From assembly GCF_021608265.1 (NCBI RefSeq), contig NZ_JAKIHP010000001.1:806001-870000 (forward strand): a stretch of DNA of 64,000 nt, given 5' to 3'. The notes beneath the pieces are model-generated. The model did not search any database and was not told the origin of the DNA. It worked only from the letters and a program-made list of their open reading frames with translations. Shown one piece after another: positions 34,824-44,596 of this stretch; the first letter of the stretch is position 1, and each line of letters begins with the position of its first letter. Position numbers and translations under genes: made by a program. This DNA comes from Flavobacterium wongokense. GTDB lineage: Bacteria; Bacteroidota; Bacteroidia; Flavobacteriales; Flavobacteriaceae.

Positions 34824-36254
34824 ATGCCAACAAGAAAAAAGACTAAAATTGTAGCGACGCTTGGTCCTGCATGTAGTTCGAGAGAAGTAATACTGAAAAT
34901 GATTGATGCAGGAGTGAATGTATTTCGAATCAATTTTTCCCATGCCGATTATGCCGATGTAAAGGAAAGAATAGACATTATCAGAAGTTTGAATGATGAA
35001 TTTGGATACAATACCGCAATATTAGCCGATTTACAAGGTCCAAAACTTCGAGTTGGTGTCATGAAGGAAGATGTAGTAGTAAATCCTGGCGACATTATTA
35101 CTTTTCAAACCGCAGAAGACGTTCCCGGAACAAAGGAACGCGTTTACATGAATTACAAAGAGTTTCCAAGTGATGTAAATCCCGGAGAAAAGATTCTTTT
35201 GGATGATGGAAAGTTAATGTTTGAAGCATTGGAAACCAACGGAACAACAGAAGTTGTCTGTAAGGTAATACAAGGCGGACCTTTAAAATCAAAAAAGGGG
35301 GTAAACCTTCCAAACACAAAGGTTTCGCTTCCTGCTTTGACCAAAAAGGACATTAAGGATGCCTTGTTCGCTATCGAACAACAAGTGGACTGGATTGCGC
35401 TTTCATTCGTTAGGACTCCAAAAGACTTAGAGGAACTTCAGGATTTAATTGCCAAAAATTCCGATTATAAAATTCCGATTGTTGCCAAAATAGAAAAACC
35501 CGAAGCTGTTGAGAACATTGATAAAATCGTAGCTTTCTGTGACGGTTTGATGGTGGCCCGTGGAGATTTGGGTGTCGAAATTCCGGCGCATGAAGTTCCG
35601 TTGATCCAGAAAAAATTAATCAACAGGGCGAAAACCGCAAGGATTCCGGTGATTGTGGCAACACAAATGATGGAAACGATGATTACGAGTTTAACCCCAA
35701 CACGTGCTGAAGTGAATGACGTTGCCAATTCGGTAATGGACGGTGCTGATGCGGTAATGCTTTCGGGAGAAACTTCGGTTGGAAATTATCCTGTTGAAGT
35801 GATTGAAAAGATGACGCAGATTATTGAGGCTGTTGAGGATTCTCCGTTAATCCTTGTCCCACAAAATCCGCCTCACGTTAGAACCAAACGTTTCATTACC
35901 AAATCCATTTGTTACCACGCGGCGATTATGGCCAACGAAATAAAGGCAAAAGCGATTTCTACTTTGACCAATAGTGGTTATACAGCCTTCCAGATTTCGG
36001 CCTGGAGACCACAAGCCCATGTTTTGGTATATACTTCCAACAAAAGAATCCTGACGCAATTGAGTTTGCTTTGGGGTGTAAATGCCTTCTTTTATGACAA
36101 ATTCGTAAGCACCGATGATACTGTTGGCGACGTTAACGAAATCGCCAAAGAAAAAGGCTACGTGAAGAAAGGTGATATGCTTATCAACCTGGCTGCGATG
36201 CCTGTTGCCGATAAGGGAATGGTAAATACTTTACGTGTATCTGAAATCGAATAA
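34824..36254 (+). CDS. pyk: Pyruvate kinase
   Basis: A 476-residue glycolytic enzyme converting phosphoenolpyruvate and ADP to pyruvate and ATP. Visible signatures are KIVATLGPACSS at the N-terminus, VFRINFSHADY, PIVAKIEKPEAV with the catalytic Lys, LMVARGDLGVEIP, and MLSGETSVGNYP. The C-terminal domain (about 350-476) is typical. It is 5 bp downstream of the VDY gene and in the same transcript. Confidence 0.97.
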   Translation: MPTRKKTKIVATLGPACSSREVILKMIDAGVNVFRINFSHADYADVKERIDIIRSLNDEFGYNTAILADLQGPKLRVGVMKEDVVVNPGDIITFQTAEDVPGTKERVYMNYKEFPSDVNPGEKILLDDGKLMFEALETNGTTEVVCKVIQGGPLKSKKGVNLPNTKVSLPALTKKDIKDALFAIEQQVDWIALSFVRTPKDLEELQDLIAKNSDYKIPIVAKIEKPEAVENIDKIVAFCDGLMVARGDLGVEIPAHEVPLIQKKLINRAKTARIPVIVATQMMETMITSLTPTRAEVNDVANSVMDGADAVMLSGETSVGNYPVEVIEKMTQIIEAVEDSPLILVPQNPPHVRTKRFITKSICYHAAIMANEIKAKAISTLTNSGYTAFQISAWRPQAHVLVYTSNKRILTQLSLLWGVNAFFYDKFVSTDDTVGDVNEIAKEKGYVKKGDMLINLAAMPVADKGMVNTLRVSEIE

Positions 36255-36287
36255 ATTTTTTATTACTTTAGACAAAAAAATAATATT

Positions 36288-37040
36288 ATGAACTCAAACA
36301 ATCCATTTTTTAAAACAAAATCGTTTAAGAAAAATGATGAAGTTACCCACGATGCTGTCGTAATTGACCGCAACGAAGCTATGACGGTTTCAGGAACGAT
36401 GAATAAAAGTTTCCTGATGCTAATCCTTTTAATTGCCAGTGCTGCTGTTACCTGGACAATGACTTATAATGGCCAGAATCCTATGGTGTTTACCTTTGGT
36501 GGTGCTATTGTTGGTTTTATTTTGGTTTTGATTGCTACATTCAAACCACAGCTTTCGGGCTATCTGGCTCCGGGTTATGCTATTTTTGAAGGCCTTTTCA
36601 TTGGCGGCATTTCAGCAATTTTCGAAGTGATGTATCCTGGAATTGTGATACAGGCTGTGAGCTGTACTTTCGTGACTTTTATAGTTTGTTTTGCACTTTA
36701 TAAATACGAAATCGTAAAAGTAACCGAGAAATTTAGAGCGGTGGTTCTTGCCGCAACATTGGCAATTGCAACATATTATTTAGTTTCCTGGTTATTGACC
36801 TTGTTTACAAGCTTCCAACCGGTTCATTACGGAAATTCCATGATGAGCATCGGAATCAGTGTTTTTGTAATCGTGATTGCTGCTTTGAATTTGTTTTTGG
36901 ATTTTGACCAAATCGAAAAAGGCGTTCAGGCAAAAATGCCAAAATACATGGAATGGTATGGCGCAATGGGATTGATGATTACATTAGTTTGGTTGTACAT
37001 CGAATTCTTGAGATTACTATCAAAACTCAGCAAAAAATAA
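36288..37040 (+). CDS. Bax inhibitor-1/YccA family membrane protein
   Basis: A 250-residue integral membrane protein with about seven hydrophobic segments from residue 40 onward. The family hallmarks include GAIVGFILVLIATFKPQLS, YAIFEGLFIGGISA, and the C-terminal GAMGLMITLVWLYIEFLRLLS. BI-1/YccA (UPF0005) proteins are thought to be pH-sensitive calcium leak channels; the bacterial role is not settled. An N-terminal cytosolic tail of about 35 polar residues precedes the first helix. 33 bp downstream of pyk, ending at a terminator. Confidence 0.9.
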   Translation: MNSNNPFFKTKSFKKNDEVTHDAVVIDRNEAMTVSGTMNKSFLMLILLIASAAVTWTMTYNGQNPMVFTFGGAIVGFILVLIATFKPQLSGYLAPGYAIFEGLFIGGISAIFEVMYPGIVIQAVSCTFVTFIVCFALYKYEIVKVTEKFRAVVLAATLAIATYYLVSWLLTLFTSFQPVHYGNSMMSIGISVFVIVIAALNLFLDFDQIEKGVQAKMPKYMEWYGAMGLMITLVWLYIEFLRLLSKLSKK

Positions 37041-37064
37041 TTTCCCACAATTAATAATAAGAAA

Positions 37065-37092
37065 GCTGTCTCGTTTGGGACGGCTTTTTTTA
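37065..37092 (+). terminator. Rho-independent terminator after the BI-1 gene
   Basis: A 9-bp stem (37065-37073 with 37078-37086, two G-U pairs on the plus strand) and the loop GTTT are followed by seven T residues. Confidence 0.85.
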
Positions 37093-37095
37093 TGC

Positions 37096-38178
37096 TTAAA
37101 ATTCAAACTTCAGTTGAACAACAACCGTTTTCTTGATTTCGGTATTTAAGTTATTTAATGAGATTCCTAATAGCCGCACCGATTCTTTCATCCGTTCCTG
37201 AAAAAGGAGCTCTTTTGCAGTCTCTAAAAGTAATCCTTTATCAGCGATGAAGTAAGGCAGTGTTTTGCTTCGTGTTTGTGTTGTAAAATCGCTGTATTTG
37301 ATTTTGAGTGTGACGGTTTTTCCCGAAATGTTATGCTTCTTTAATCGGTTTTCCAGTTCAGAGGCGATGCGCTCGAGTTTTTCAATCATAAAGATTTCCG
37401 AAGTCAGGTTTTCATTGAATGTATGTTCGGCTGCAACCGACTTTGTGGTTCTATTCGGTTTGACCTGGCTGTTATGGATTCCGCGCACGATGTTATAATA
37501 ATACAGACCGCTTTTGCTAAAATGTTCTTCGAGAAATTCTGCCGATTTCGATTTTAAATCCTTTCCTGTAAAAATCCCGAGATGATACATTCTGTCCGCC
37601 GTTACTTTGCCCACGCCATAAAATTTCCTGATGTCCAGGTTTTCTAAAAATTCCTCCACTTCCTCAGGATTAACCGTTTTCTGCCCATTGGGTTTGTTAT
37701 AATCGCTGGCAACTTTGGCAACAAATTTATTGACTGAAATCCCGGCCGAAGCGGTCAAACCCAGTTCATCAAAAATCTTTTTGCGGATTTCCCGTGCAAT
37801 CAGAGTGGCACTTGGATTTCCTTTTTTGTTTTGGGTAACGTCGAGATAGGCTTCATCCAAAGACAATGGCTCAACCAAATCGGTATACTCATGAAAAATG
37901 GCGCGGATTTTTTTTGAAATTTCCTTGTAGCGTTCAAATCGTGGCCTGACAAAAATCAAATGGGGACAATTCCGTTTTGCCTGTACACCGCTCATTGCTG
38001 AACGCACTCCAAATTTCCGCGCTTCATAACTTGCTGCCGAAACCACGCCACGGGTTTCGCTTCCGCCGACCGCCAATGCTTTCCCGCGCAGTTCAGGATT
38101 GTCCAATTGCTCTACAGAAGCATAGAAAGCATCCATATCAATATGGATAATTTTTCTGTATGGAATTGGTTCAGTCAT
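37096..38178 (-). CDS. dinB: DNA polymerase IV
   Basis: A 360-residue Y-family translesion polymerase. Catalytic carboxylates are in IHIDMDAFYASVEQ and SLDEAYLDVT; the fingers segment VVSAASYEARKFGVRSAM is typical. A helix-hairpin-helix near residue 185 (LDIRKFYGVGKVTADRM) and a little-finger domain follow. The C-terminus QLKFEF resembles a beta-clamp-binding motif. A TAAATTTG box (38190-38183, minus strand) ends 5 bp before the start codon, so the message may be leaderless. Divergent from the CYTH gene with 41 bp between starts. Confidence 0.95.
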   Translation of the reverse strand: MTEPIPYRKIIHIDMDAFYASVEQLDNPELRGKALAVGGSETRGVVSAASYEARKFGVRSAMSGVQAKRNCPHLIFVRPRFERYKEISKKIRAIFHEYTDLVEPLSLDEAYLDVTQNKKGNPSATLIAREIRKKIFDELGLTASAGISVNKFVAKVASDYNKPNGQKTVNPEEVEEFLENLDIRKFYGVGKVTADRMYHLGIFTGKDLKSKSAEFLEEHFSKSGLYYYNIVRGIHNSQVKPNRTTKSVAAEHTFNENLTSEIFMIEKLERIASELENRLKKHNISGKTVTLKIKYSDFTTQTRSKTLPYFIADKGLLLETAKELLFQERMKESVRLLGISLNNLNTEIKKTVVVQLKFEF

Positions 38179-38219
38179 CTCACAAATTTATAATATCTTT
38201 AGCTACTTATTCATCACAA

Positions 38220-38687
38220 ATGGTAGAAATAGAACGCAAATTTTTAATCCTTTCGGATGATTTCATACACGAAGCCTTTTCGAAAAAAAGAATCGTACAG
38301 GCTTATCTAAGCTCAAATCCTGAAAGAGCCGTTCGTATCAGGATAAAGGAAGACAAGGCTTATCTGACCATCAAAGGACAGGGAAATGCAGGCGGGACTA
38401 CACGGCTGGAATGGGAAACCGAAATTCCGGTTGCCGATGCAGAAAAATTATTGGGTATTTGTGAGGAAGGTGTTATTGATAAAATCCGATACGAAGTAAA
38501 AGTGGGACAACACATTTATGAAGTCGACATTTTTAGCGGTGACAATGAAGGTTTGGTAATGGCTGAAATCGAATTGCAGTCGGAAGATGAAATGTTTGAA
38601 AAACCAAGCTGGCTTGGTCCTGAAGTAACCAATGACGAGCGCTACTACAATGCTTTCCTGAGTAAAAAACCCTTTAAAAATTGGTGA
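38220..38687 (+). CDS. CYTH domain protein
   Basis: A 155-residue protein of the CYTH (triphosphate tunnel metalloenzyme) superfamily. The ExExK signature is at the N-terminus (VEIERKFLIL), and basic/acidic tunnel residues follow (RIRIKEDKAYLTIKGQG, RLEWETEIP, YEVDIFSG). Members hydrolyse inorganic triphosphate or NTPs; the exact substrate is not known. The start at 38220 is chosen because it places the signature at the N-terminus; the 20-residue extension upstream would overlap dinB. The 3' end abuts the convergent RlpA-like gene with no gap. Confidence 0.9.
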   Translation: MVEIERKFLILSDDFIHEAFSKKRIVQAYLSSNPERAVRIRIKEDKAYLTIKGQGNAGGTTRLEWETEIPVADAEKLLGICEEGVIDKIRYEVKVGQHIYEVDIFSGDNEGLVMAEIELQSEDEMFEKPSWLGPEVTNDERYYNAFLSKKPFKNW

Positions 38688-39236
38688 TTATTTCTTCGGT
38701 TCAATTATTTCCAAGGTAACTAAAACCATTCCTGAATTCTTATTGGAAGCAATGTCCATAAATGCTCTTCGGCTTAAATCAATTTCACGGACTTTTGAGA
38801 AAGGTCCACGGTCTGTAATTTCAACGATTACGAATTTTCCATTGGCTTCATTGGTAACCTTTACAAAAGTCCCGAATGGAAGTTTTTTGTGTGCCGCAGT
38901 ATAGCCGTTGTTGTCAAACCGTTTGCCGCTGGCTGTCCGCCTTCCGTTGAATTTGTTGTGATAGTAAGAAGCGTGGGCGTTTTTCTTAAGGAATTTGAAA
39001 TTGAACTCAGCTATATTCAGGGTATCTATTTCCAAACCGGTTTTTAGTTTGGCTACCGTAGTTTTAGGAGTGTCTACTTTTACGATGACTGCAGCTTTTT
39101 CCTTATCCTTGGTTTCAGAAATTTTGGCTGACTTGTCTTTGTTTTTGTCCTTTTGTTGAGGCTTTTTATCAAGCAGGCTGCTTCCAAAAACAGAAGTCGT
39201 TAAAGCCAAAAGGAGTATAAATATCTTGTTATTCAT
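38688..39236 (-). CDS. RlpA-like double-psi beta-barrel protein
   Basis: 182 residues, exported (signal MNNKIFILLLALTTSVFG). A Lys-rich low-complexity linker (about 22-60) precedes the RlpA domain, which carries ASYYHNKFNGRRTASG, the pattern AAHKKLPFGTFVKV and the catalytic-type segment EITDRGPF. RlpA proteins are lytic transglycosylases acting on denuded peptidoglycan at the septum; no SPOR domain is present here. Same strand as the membrane-protein gene upstream, which has its own terminator. Confidence 0.88.
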   Translation of the reverse strand: MNNKIFILLLALTTSVFGSSLLDKKPQQKDKNKDKSAKISETKDKEKAAVIVKVDTPKTTVAKLKTGLEIDTLNIAEFNFKFLKKNAHASYYHNKFNGRRTASGKRFDNNGYTAAHKKLPFGTFVKVTNEANGKFVIVEITDRGPFSKVREIDLSRRAFMDIASNKNSGMVLVTLEIIEPKK

Positions 39237-39283
39237 GTATGCTGTTTTAAGATGAAGGCAACCTAACAAAAAATGTGCCCTGA

Positions 39284-39306
39284 TAAAAAAAGCCCTTTTC
39301 AGGACT
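39284..39306 (-). terminator. Likely terminator of the small membrane-protein gene
   Basis: A 6-bp stem (39291-39296 with 39301-39306, loop of 4) is followed by seven T residues on the minus strand, 7 bp past the stop at 39313. Confidence 0.7.
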
Positions 39307-39312
39307 TCTGTT

Positions 39313-39735
39313 TTAGAACCACAGATTCCAAGGAATCCTGCTCAGGATAAGGACTAAACCTAAACCATAAAAAATGGCAATGGATTTAAATTTTGCTTCA
39401 CTTGTCGCTGCTCTTTTATGTTTTGACCAGCCAATGGTTATTAAGGTAATTGCGATAAGGTTAATCAAAGGATGCTCAAGCGAAGTTAATCTCAAAGCCG
39501 AATCACTCATGTTTCCAAGAGCTGCTTTTCCTAGCGGAGAAACAAAATACAGTATGAGTCCAACGACCAATTGTATGTGCGTTGCTATTAATCCAAACAA
39601 GGCAATCTTTCTGTCTTTGGGTGTGAATTCTTTTTTGGAAGACATTCCGGCAATTGAATTTATAACCGCAACCACTAATAACAACAATGCTAAATAGGCC
39701 CAGCCCGAATGGAATTTTTGGATAAAAGTGTACAT
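39313..39735 (-). CDS. Four-helix integral membrane protein
   Basis: 140 residues with four hydrophobic segments (about 12-31, 43-66, 84-101 and 112-137), His residues in or near them (FHSGWAY, ATHIQLVVG, LEHPLIN), and the C-terminus SRIPWNLWF. Similar flavobacterial proteins are often annotated cytochrome b, and the His positions are compatible with heme binding, but I cannot confirm this. The ATG at 39735 is preferred to the one at 39789, whose extension overlaps the pgi terminator. It lies 76 bp downstream of the pgi stop. Confidence 0.75.
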   Translation of the reverse strand: MYTFIQKFHSGWAYLALLLLVVAVINSIAGMSSKKEFTPKDRKIALFGLIATHIQLVVGLILYFVSPLGKAALGNMSDSALRLTSLEHPLINLIAITLITIGWSKHKRAATSEAKFKSIAIFYGLGLVLILSRIPWNLWF

Positions 39736-39779
39736 AAATTTGGTTTTTAGAATAACAAATATAACGAAAAAGGCATAAA

Positions 39780-39802
39780 AAAACGGCAACTTAAAGTGCC
39801 GT
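39780..39802 (-). terminator. Rho-independent terminator of pgi
   Basis: Minus-strand arms ACGGCA and TGCCGT (39797-39802 with 39783-39788) are followed by a T-run, 10 bp past the pgi stop. Confidence 0.75.
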
Positions 39803-39811
39803 TTTTGATAA

Positions 39812-41455
39812 TTATTTGTTTTTCAGAAAGTGTTTCAGCAAAAATTCTGTTGAGGAATCGTGTTTGTTTACTGAGCCTGAATTTATTTCATCCAAAATGG
39901 AATTGGCCAGTTGCTTTCCTAACTCAACACCCCATTGATCATAACTGTAAATATTCCAGATGATTCCCTGGACAAATATTTTGTGTTCATACAAAGCGAT
40001 TAAAGAGCCTAAAGTTTTTGGCGTTAGTTTCTCTATCAAAAAGGTATTTGTTGGCTTATTGCCCTTAAAAACCTTAAATGGCAATAGGAAATCCGCTTTT
40101 GCTCCATTTATGTTTTGCTTTTCGAATTCTGCCTTTACCTGTGCTGCTGTTTTTCCGTTTAACAATGCTTCGGTCTGTGCAAAAAAGTTGGACATCAGTT
40201 TGTCATGATGATTCTGATTTCCGTACAATGGCTTTACGAATCCGATAAAATCGGTTGGGATTAATTTGGTTCCCTGATGGATCAATTGGAAAAATGCGTG
40301 CTGTGAATTGGTTCCGGGTTCACCCCAAATGATGGTTCCGGTTTGATAATTCACGACATTCCCATCACGCCCAACACTTTTGCCATTGCTTTCCATAATT
40401 CCCTGTTGAAGGTATGGTGCCAGTTTCTGCAAATATTGTGTATACGGAATCAGGGCTTCGCTTTCGGCACCAAAAAAGTTATTGTACCAAATGCTTAACA
40501 AAGCCAAAGTGACCGGAATGTTTTTATCAAAATCGGCGGTCTTGAAATGTTCATCCATTTCGTTGGCGCCTTTCAGCAAATCATCAAAATTATCAAAACC
40601 AACCGCTAAGCTTATAGACAAACCTACGGCACTCCAAAGCGAAAATCTTCCGCCAACCCAATCCCACATTGGAAAAATATTATCGGGATTGATTCCGAAT
40701 TCGGTTACTTTCTGAATATTGGTTGAAACCGCGACGAAATGTTGCGCGACATCTTCCTGCTTTGCCGATTTCAAAAACCAGGCACGGATTGTTTCTGCAT
40801 TCGAAAGCGTTTCCTGTGTGGTAAAGGTTTTGGAAGCAACAACAAAAAGTGTAGTTTCGGGATTCAGGTTTTTGATGATTTCATTGACATGGTCACCATC
40901 TACATTGGAAACAAAATGAACATTAAGGTGATTTTTATAAAACTGCAAAGCCTCAACAACCATTGCCGGGCCAAGGTCTGAACCTCCAATCCCAATATTT
41001 ACGACATCCGTAAAAGCTTTTCCAGTGAATCCTTTTCTTGAACCTGAAATGATTTCGTTGCAAAACGATTTGATCTTGTTCTTTACTTCAAAAACTTCGG
41101 GAATGACATTTTTTCCATCAACCAAAACACTTGCATTTTGAGGTGAACGCAAAGCGGTATGAAGCACTGCTCTGTTTTCTGTCTGATTGATATTATCTCC
41201 TGAAAAATAACTTTCAATTGCAGACTTTAAGTTTACTTCTTTTGCTAAATCCTGAAGCAAATCCATTGTTTCCCGATTGATGATATTTTTGGAATAATCA
41301 ACGAGGAAATCATTCCACTGAATGCTGAATTTTTCAGCTCGGGTAGTATCATTGGCAAACATTTCCTGCATAGAGGCATTTTGCATCTGGGCATAATGTC
41401 CCTTTAGTTTTTTCCAGGCAGTGGTGCTTGTTGGATTTATATTTGGTAAAGCCAT
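39812..41455 (-). CDS. pgi: Glucose-6-phosphate isomerase
   Basis: A 547-residue enzyme interconverting glucose-6-phosphate and fructose-6-phosphate. Family signatures are visible: [15 protein letters not shown], the sugar-phosphate loop [22 protein letters not shown], and [15 protein letters not shown] with the catalytic residues. The length matches the long PGI class (about 545-560). Monocistronic: no gene close upstream on the same strand, and a terminator follows. A TAAATTTG box (41514-41507) is a possible -7 element. Confidence 0.96.
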   Translation of the reverse strand: MALPNINPTSTTAWKKLKGHYAQMQNASMQEMFANDTTRAEKFSIQWNDFLVDYSKNIINRETMDLLQDLAKEVNLKSAIESYFSGDNINQTENRAVLHTALRSPQNASVLVDGKNVIPEVFEVKNKIKSFCNEIISGSRKGFTGKAFTDVVNIGIGGSDLGPAMVVEALQFYKNHLNVHFVSNVDGDHVNEIIKNLNPETTLFVVASKTFTTQETLSNAETIRAWFLKSAKQEDVAQHFVAVSTNIQKVTEFGINPDNIFPMWDWVGGRFSLWSAVGLSISLAVGFDNFDDLLKGANEMDEHFKTADFDKNIPVTLALLSIWYNNFFGAESEALIPYTQYLQKLAPYLQQGIMESNGKSVGRDGNVVNYQTGTIIWGEPGTNSQHAFFQLIHQGTKLIPTDFIGFVKPLYGNQNHHDKLMSNFFAQTEALLNGKTAAQVKAEFEKQNINGAKADFLLPFKVFKGNKPTNTFLIEKLTPKTLGSLIALYEHKIFVQGIIWNIYSYDQWGVELGKQLANSILDEINSGSVNKHDSSTEFLLKHFLKNK

Positions 41456-41580
41456 TTCTTAATTTTTTACTTCGTACAATTCGGCTTGTCAGCCTCGGGT
41501 GAATGACAAATTTACAAATATGATTGGTATAAAAATCAGCAATATTTTACGCTAACGTTGTAGTTGGGAAAAAAATGCAA

Positions 41581-42825
41581 TTATTTTTTTGCGCTGGCTG
41601 CTGCAACACTATCCAACTCTCTTTTAAGCGGTGTCATATAGGCCATGTATTTCTGCCTGTACTTGGAATCCATCGGTGTAGATGTTGGCAGTTTCAGCTT
41701 AAGGGCGTCAACCTGCACGCCATTTTTCCAGAAACGATAGCAAACGTGTGGGCCTGTTGCCAAACCTGTGCTTCCTACTTTTCCGATTACCTGTCCCTGT
41801 GTTACCCTTTGCCCGCGTTTGACCAAAATTTTTGACATGTGTAAATATTGGGTCGAATAGGTTTTATCGTGTTTTACCTTGACAAAATTTCCATTTCCTG
41901 TGGTAAATCCTGCCTGTTCTACAACTCCGGCCGCAGTGGACATAATAGGTGTTCCTGTTGGCGCTGCATAATCGGTTCCTTTATGTGCTTTCCAGATTAG
42001 CTGAACTGGGTGGAACCTGTTTTTGGCAAAGCGCGAAGTGATATTGACAAATTTCAACGGTGCTTTCAGGAAGAAGTTCTTTAATGTTTTTCCTTCTTCA
42101 TCGTAATACTGCTGCTTTTTGGTATTCTCGTCGGGAGCAAAAGGGAAGGCATAAATATTCTTGCCTTTGTATTCAAAAAAGCAGGCTTTCAAACTATCAA
42201 CTCCATCATACACTGTGTCATTGATATACCTTTCGGTGAATTTGAGTCCAAATTTATCCCCTTTTTTCAATTTGAAGAAGTCGATCGACCAGGCGTATAT
42301 TTTGGCAATTTTGGGAGCCAATGAAGGATCTACATTCAGGTTTTGAAGTGTTTCAGATAATGAGCCATTCAAAGCTCCGGCAATGGTGCGGGTCTTAAAG
42401 GTTAGTGGCCTTGCTTTTTTATGTGCGGTAATGGAATCCCTGAAATCGACCACATAATAATTCAGTCGGTCTGGCTGATAGATAAAAACCTGGATCTTAT
42501 TGGTTCTGTCCTTGCTGCGAAGGATTGTAAACGGCTTTCCTCTTCTGATGCTTCTCACATCGAAGGAATCCTTTACTTTGGTAACAACTTCGTGAACCTG
42601 GATTCCGTTTAAGTTTTGATGTTCAAGGATGCTTCCAAAAGTGTCTCCCGATTGTATGGTATCGTTTACGACGTTAAAATCATGCATGTTGAATCCAAAC
42701 TCGACAAGTTTTGGTTTCGCTTTTGGGATGATGATTTCTTCCTCTTCCTTGGTTTTATTACAAGAGATTGTGAACGAAGCGAGAAGGGTGATTATGATTA
42801 TTTTTTGAAAGATTTTTGACATCAT
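41581..42825 (-). CDS. M23-family peptidoglycan DD-metallopeptidase, with unusual zinc motif
   Basis: 414 residues. A probable lipoprotein signal ends in SFTISC (Cys near residue 22). A middle domain (SGDTFGSILEHQNLNG) resembles LysM or OapA-like elements of YebA/MepM-type enzymes, and the peptidase domain spans about 270-390. The first motif is intact (His281-x3-Asp285 in HKGTDYAAP), but the second reads GPHVCYRFW: His360 is kept and the usual zinc-ligand His of HxH is Cys362. Cys could still bind zinc. The enzyme probably trims peptidoglycan cross-links in the periplasm. Third gene of a run with DUF3108 and kynA, 7 bp after kynA. Confidence 0.88.
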   Translation of the reverse strand: MMSKIFQKIIIITLLASFTISCNKTKEEEEIIIPKAKPKLVEFGFNMHDFNVVNDTIQSGDTFGSILEHQNLNGIQVHEVVTKVKDSFDVRSIRRGKPFTILRSKDRTNKIQVFIYQPDRLNYYVVDFRDSITAHKKARPLTFKTRTIAGALNGSLSETLQNLNVDPSLAPKIAKIYAWSIDFFKLKKGDKFGLKFTERYINDTVYDGVDSLKACFFEYKGKNIYAFPFAPDENTKKQQYYDEEGKTLKNFFLKAPLKFVNITSRFAKNRFHPVQLIWKAHKGTDYAAPTGTPIMSTAAGVVEQAGFTTGNGNFVKVKHDKTYSTQYLHMSKILVKRGQRVTQGQVIGKVGSTGLATGPHVCYRFWKNGVQVDALKLKLPTSTPMDSKYRQKYMAYMTPLKRELDSVAAASAKK

Positions 42826-42832
42826 GTTTATC

Positions 42833-43765
42833 TTAATATCCTTCTCCCCAATTTTTTAATTCTTCTTCACTCCAAAGTTCCGGGAAGAATATTCTTCGTT
42901 GGTATTTTGGATGCATGTATTTTTTCCAGTCACTTCCGCCAGTTGCTTCACCTGAACCTTTTTCGCTATCAATGTATTTCCGTGCTGCGTTTAAGTGGCC
43001 CATAACCCAAGTTACGTTCACGGTGTGGTCATAATGACGCATCGCTTTTACAAGTTCTTCATTTTTCTGATCGGCTTCAGGTAGTTGTTTAAATTTTTGC
43101 CAGATATTAATGGTATTGTATTCTTCCATATAGCGAAGAAACTCTTCACGATATTTTTTTTCGAACGCTAAAATTAAATATGACTTTTCTCCTGTACTAT
43201 GGTCTTTCCCTGCTGCCTGCCAATAAAGATGTTCGAAAGCATGCGAATAAGGCGTATTCCTGTCGATTGTTTCCCTAAAGCGGTAATCTATCAGATTAAT
43301 CAAATCTGTTGAAGAGAATTCAATTAAACGGTATTGAGCACTTTGAAACCCACTTGCAGGAGTCAGTGTATTCCTGAATTTCATGTATTGATCCACTTCC
43401 ATGCCATCGCCCATGATGTCAAACGATGTAGTAAGCATATCAAAATAGCGGCTGATTCTTCTTAGTTTCTCTGTAAAAAAATCTGTTTTGGGTTTATCGG
43501 TATGGCATAATTGATTTATTTCCCAAAGTATCATTTTGAATAACAATTCATTTACCTGATGATACATAATGAAAACCATCTCATCAGGAAGGACTGTTCT
43601 TTGTGTCTGCAAATTCAGCAATGCATCGGTTTGAATATAATCCCAATAAGTGATTGGTTTTGACCAAAGCAATCCTTCAAGATGTGTTTCGGTTTTTTGA
43701 TTGATTGCATCAAACTTTTGTTCTAATGCTTCTAGTAGTGTGTCTGAATTTGTTTTAGTAGTCAT
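42833..43765 (-). CDS. kynA: Tryptophan 2,3-dioxygenase
   Basis: A 310-residue heme enzyme that opens the tryptophan indole ring to N-formylkynurenine, the first step of the kynurenine pathway. Recognisable segments are TYWDYIQTDALLNLQ, MVFIMYHQVNELLFK, GFQSAQYRLIE, and the C-terminal heme-side NVTWVMGHLNAARKY. No other kynurenine gene (kynB, kynU) is adjacent. It sits between DUF3108 (3-bp gap) and the M23 gene (7-bp gap), so the three genes are almost certainly one transcript despite unrelated roles. Confidence 0.92.
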   Translation of the reverse strand: MTTKTNSDTLLEALEQKFDAINQKTETHLEGLLWSKPITYWDYIQTDALLNLQTQRTVLPDEMVFIMYHQVNELLFKMILWEINQLCHTDKPKTDFFTEKLRRISRYFDMLTTSFDIMGDGMEVDQYMKFRNTLTPASGFQSAQYRLIEFSSTDLINLIDYRFRETIDRNTPYSHAFEHLYWQAAGKDHSTGEKSYLILAFEKKYREEFLRYMEEYNTINIWQKFKQLPEADQKNEELVKAMRHYDHTVNVTWVMGHLNAARKYIDSEKGSGEATGGSDWKKYMHPKYQRRIFFPELWSEEELKNWGEGY

Positions 43766-43768
43766 TAA

Positions 43769-44542
43769 TTATTTCATTTTAACCATAAATGGATTTTTCA
43801 ATCCTTTGAAACCGTCTAAATCTGCTTTTATAGAACCAACAGCTAAACTTGCTTTTATCCTTAACGGGATTTTATTATCATCATCAGATATCCAGACAGT
43901 TAAACTCTCTTCTTCCTTGAAGACTCTTCCCGATTGGACAATCGGCCTAAAAATCATGGTTGGCGCGGTTCCAAATTTAGTTTTTAAATTTTCCCTTCCT
44001 ATGAATTTTAACTTAAACTTAAATACTTCATCGTCAAAAAACATGTCAACTACTATTGACTCACCAACTTTTAATTTATCAATATTAGGGTGATTTCTCA
44101 AAAAGTAAAATGTTGAAACAATGTCCTGAACGTTTTCAGTTACTGAAAAAGATTTTTCAGTTTTGTTCTTATAATCTTTAATCAAAACCTTATTGTTGTC
44201 CTGATTAAAAAAACCTTCCTGGTTTTTGGTATAACCTCCTTCATCAATTTTCCTGACGAACTGATAAGGTTTGTTAGTGACTTTGTCAAAGTAGCTTTCG
44301 TAATTGTCATCTACCTTGAAAAAGAAACGTGACATTCCGACAGTATACCCTTTTCCAATGGCGTGATAGACCTTTTTACCATCCCTAACGGCATCTTTTA
44401 TTTCAAGAGTTGCGTAACCTGCGTTTACAAATCCGTAATGTATCCTAAACTTAAACCATTCGCCCGAATCATAGGCATCTGGCTTTTGTGTATCGAAACT
44501 TACAGTTATAAAAACTAATAATAATAACAAATATTTTTTCAT
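43769..44542 (-). CDS. DUF3108 domain protein
   Basis: A 257-residue exported protein with an N-terminal signal (MKKYLLLLLVFITVSF). The pattern GEWFKFRIHYGFVNAGYATLEI at the N-terminus and the later FKVDDNYESYFDK match DUF3108, a periplasmic family of unknown function related to YcjX/LolA-like folds in overall appearance only. A GTG start at 44551 is possible; the ATG at 44542 is preferred since it begins the signal directly. First gene of the run with kynA and the M23 peptidase, and preceded by the small-RNA-like unit at 44597-44711. Confidence 0.82.
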   Translation of the reverse strand: MKKYLLLLLVFITVSFDTQKPDAYDSGEWFKFRIHYGFVNAGYATLEIKDAVRDGKKVYHAIGKGYTVGMSRFFFKVDDNYESYFDKVTNKPYQFVRKIDEGGYTKNQEGFFNQDNNKVLIKDYKNKTEKSFSVTENVQDIVSTFYFLRNHPNIDKLKVGESIVVDMFFDDEVFKFKLKFIGRENLKTKFGTAPTMIFRPIVQSGRVFKEEESLTVWISDDDNKIPLRIKASLAVGSIKADLDGFKGLKNPFMVKMK

Positions 44543-44596
44543 GTGGTGCACTTGTTTTTATACTGTGTTTGCAATATCTGTTCCAAATGTACCAAA

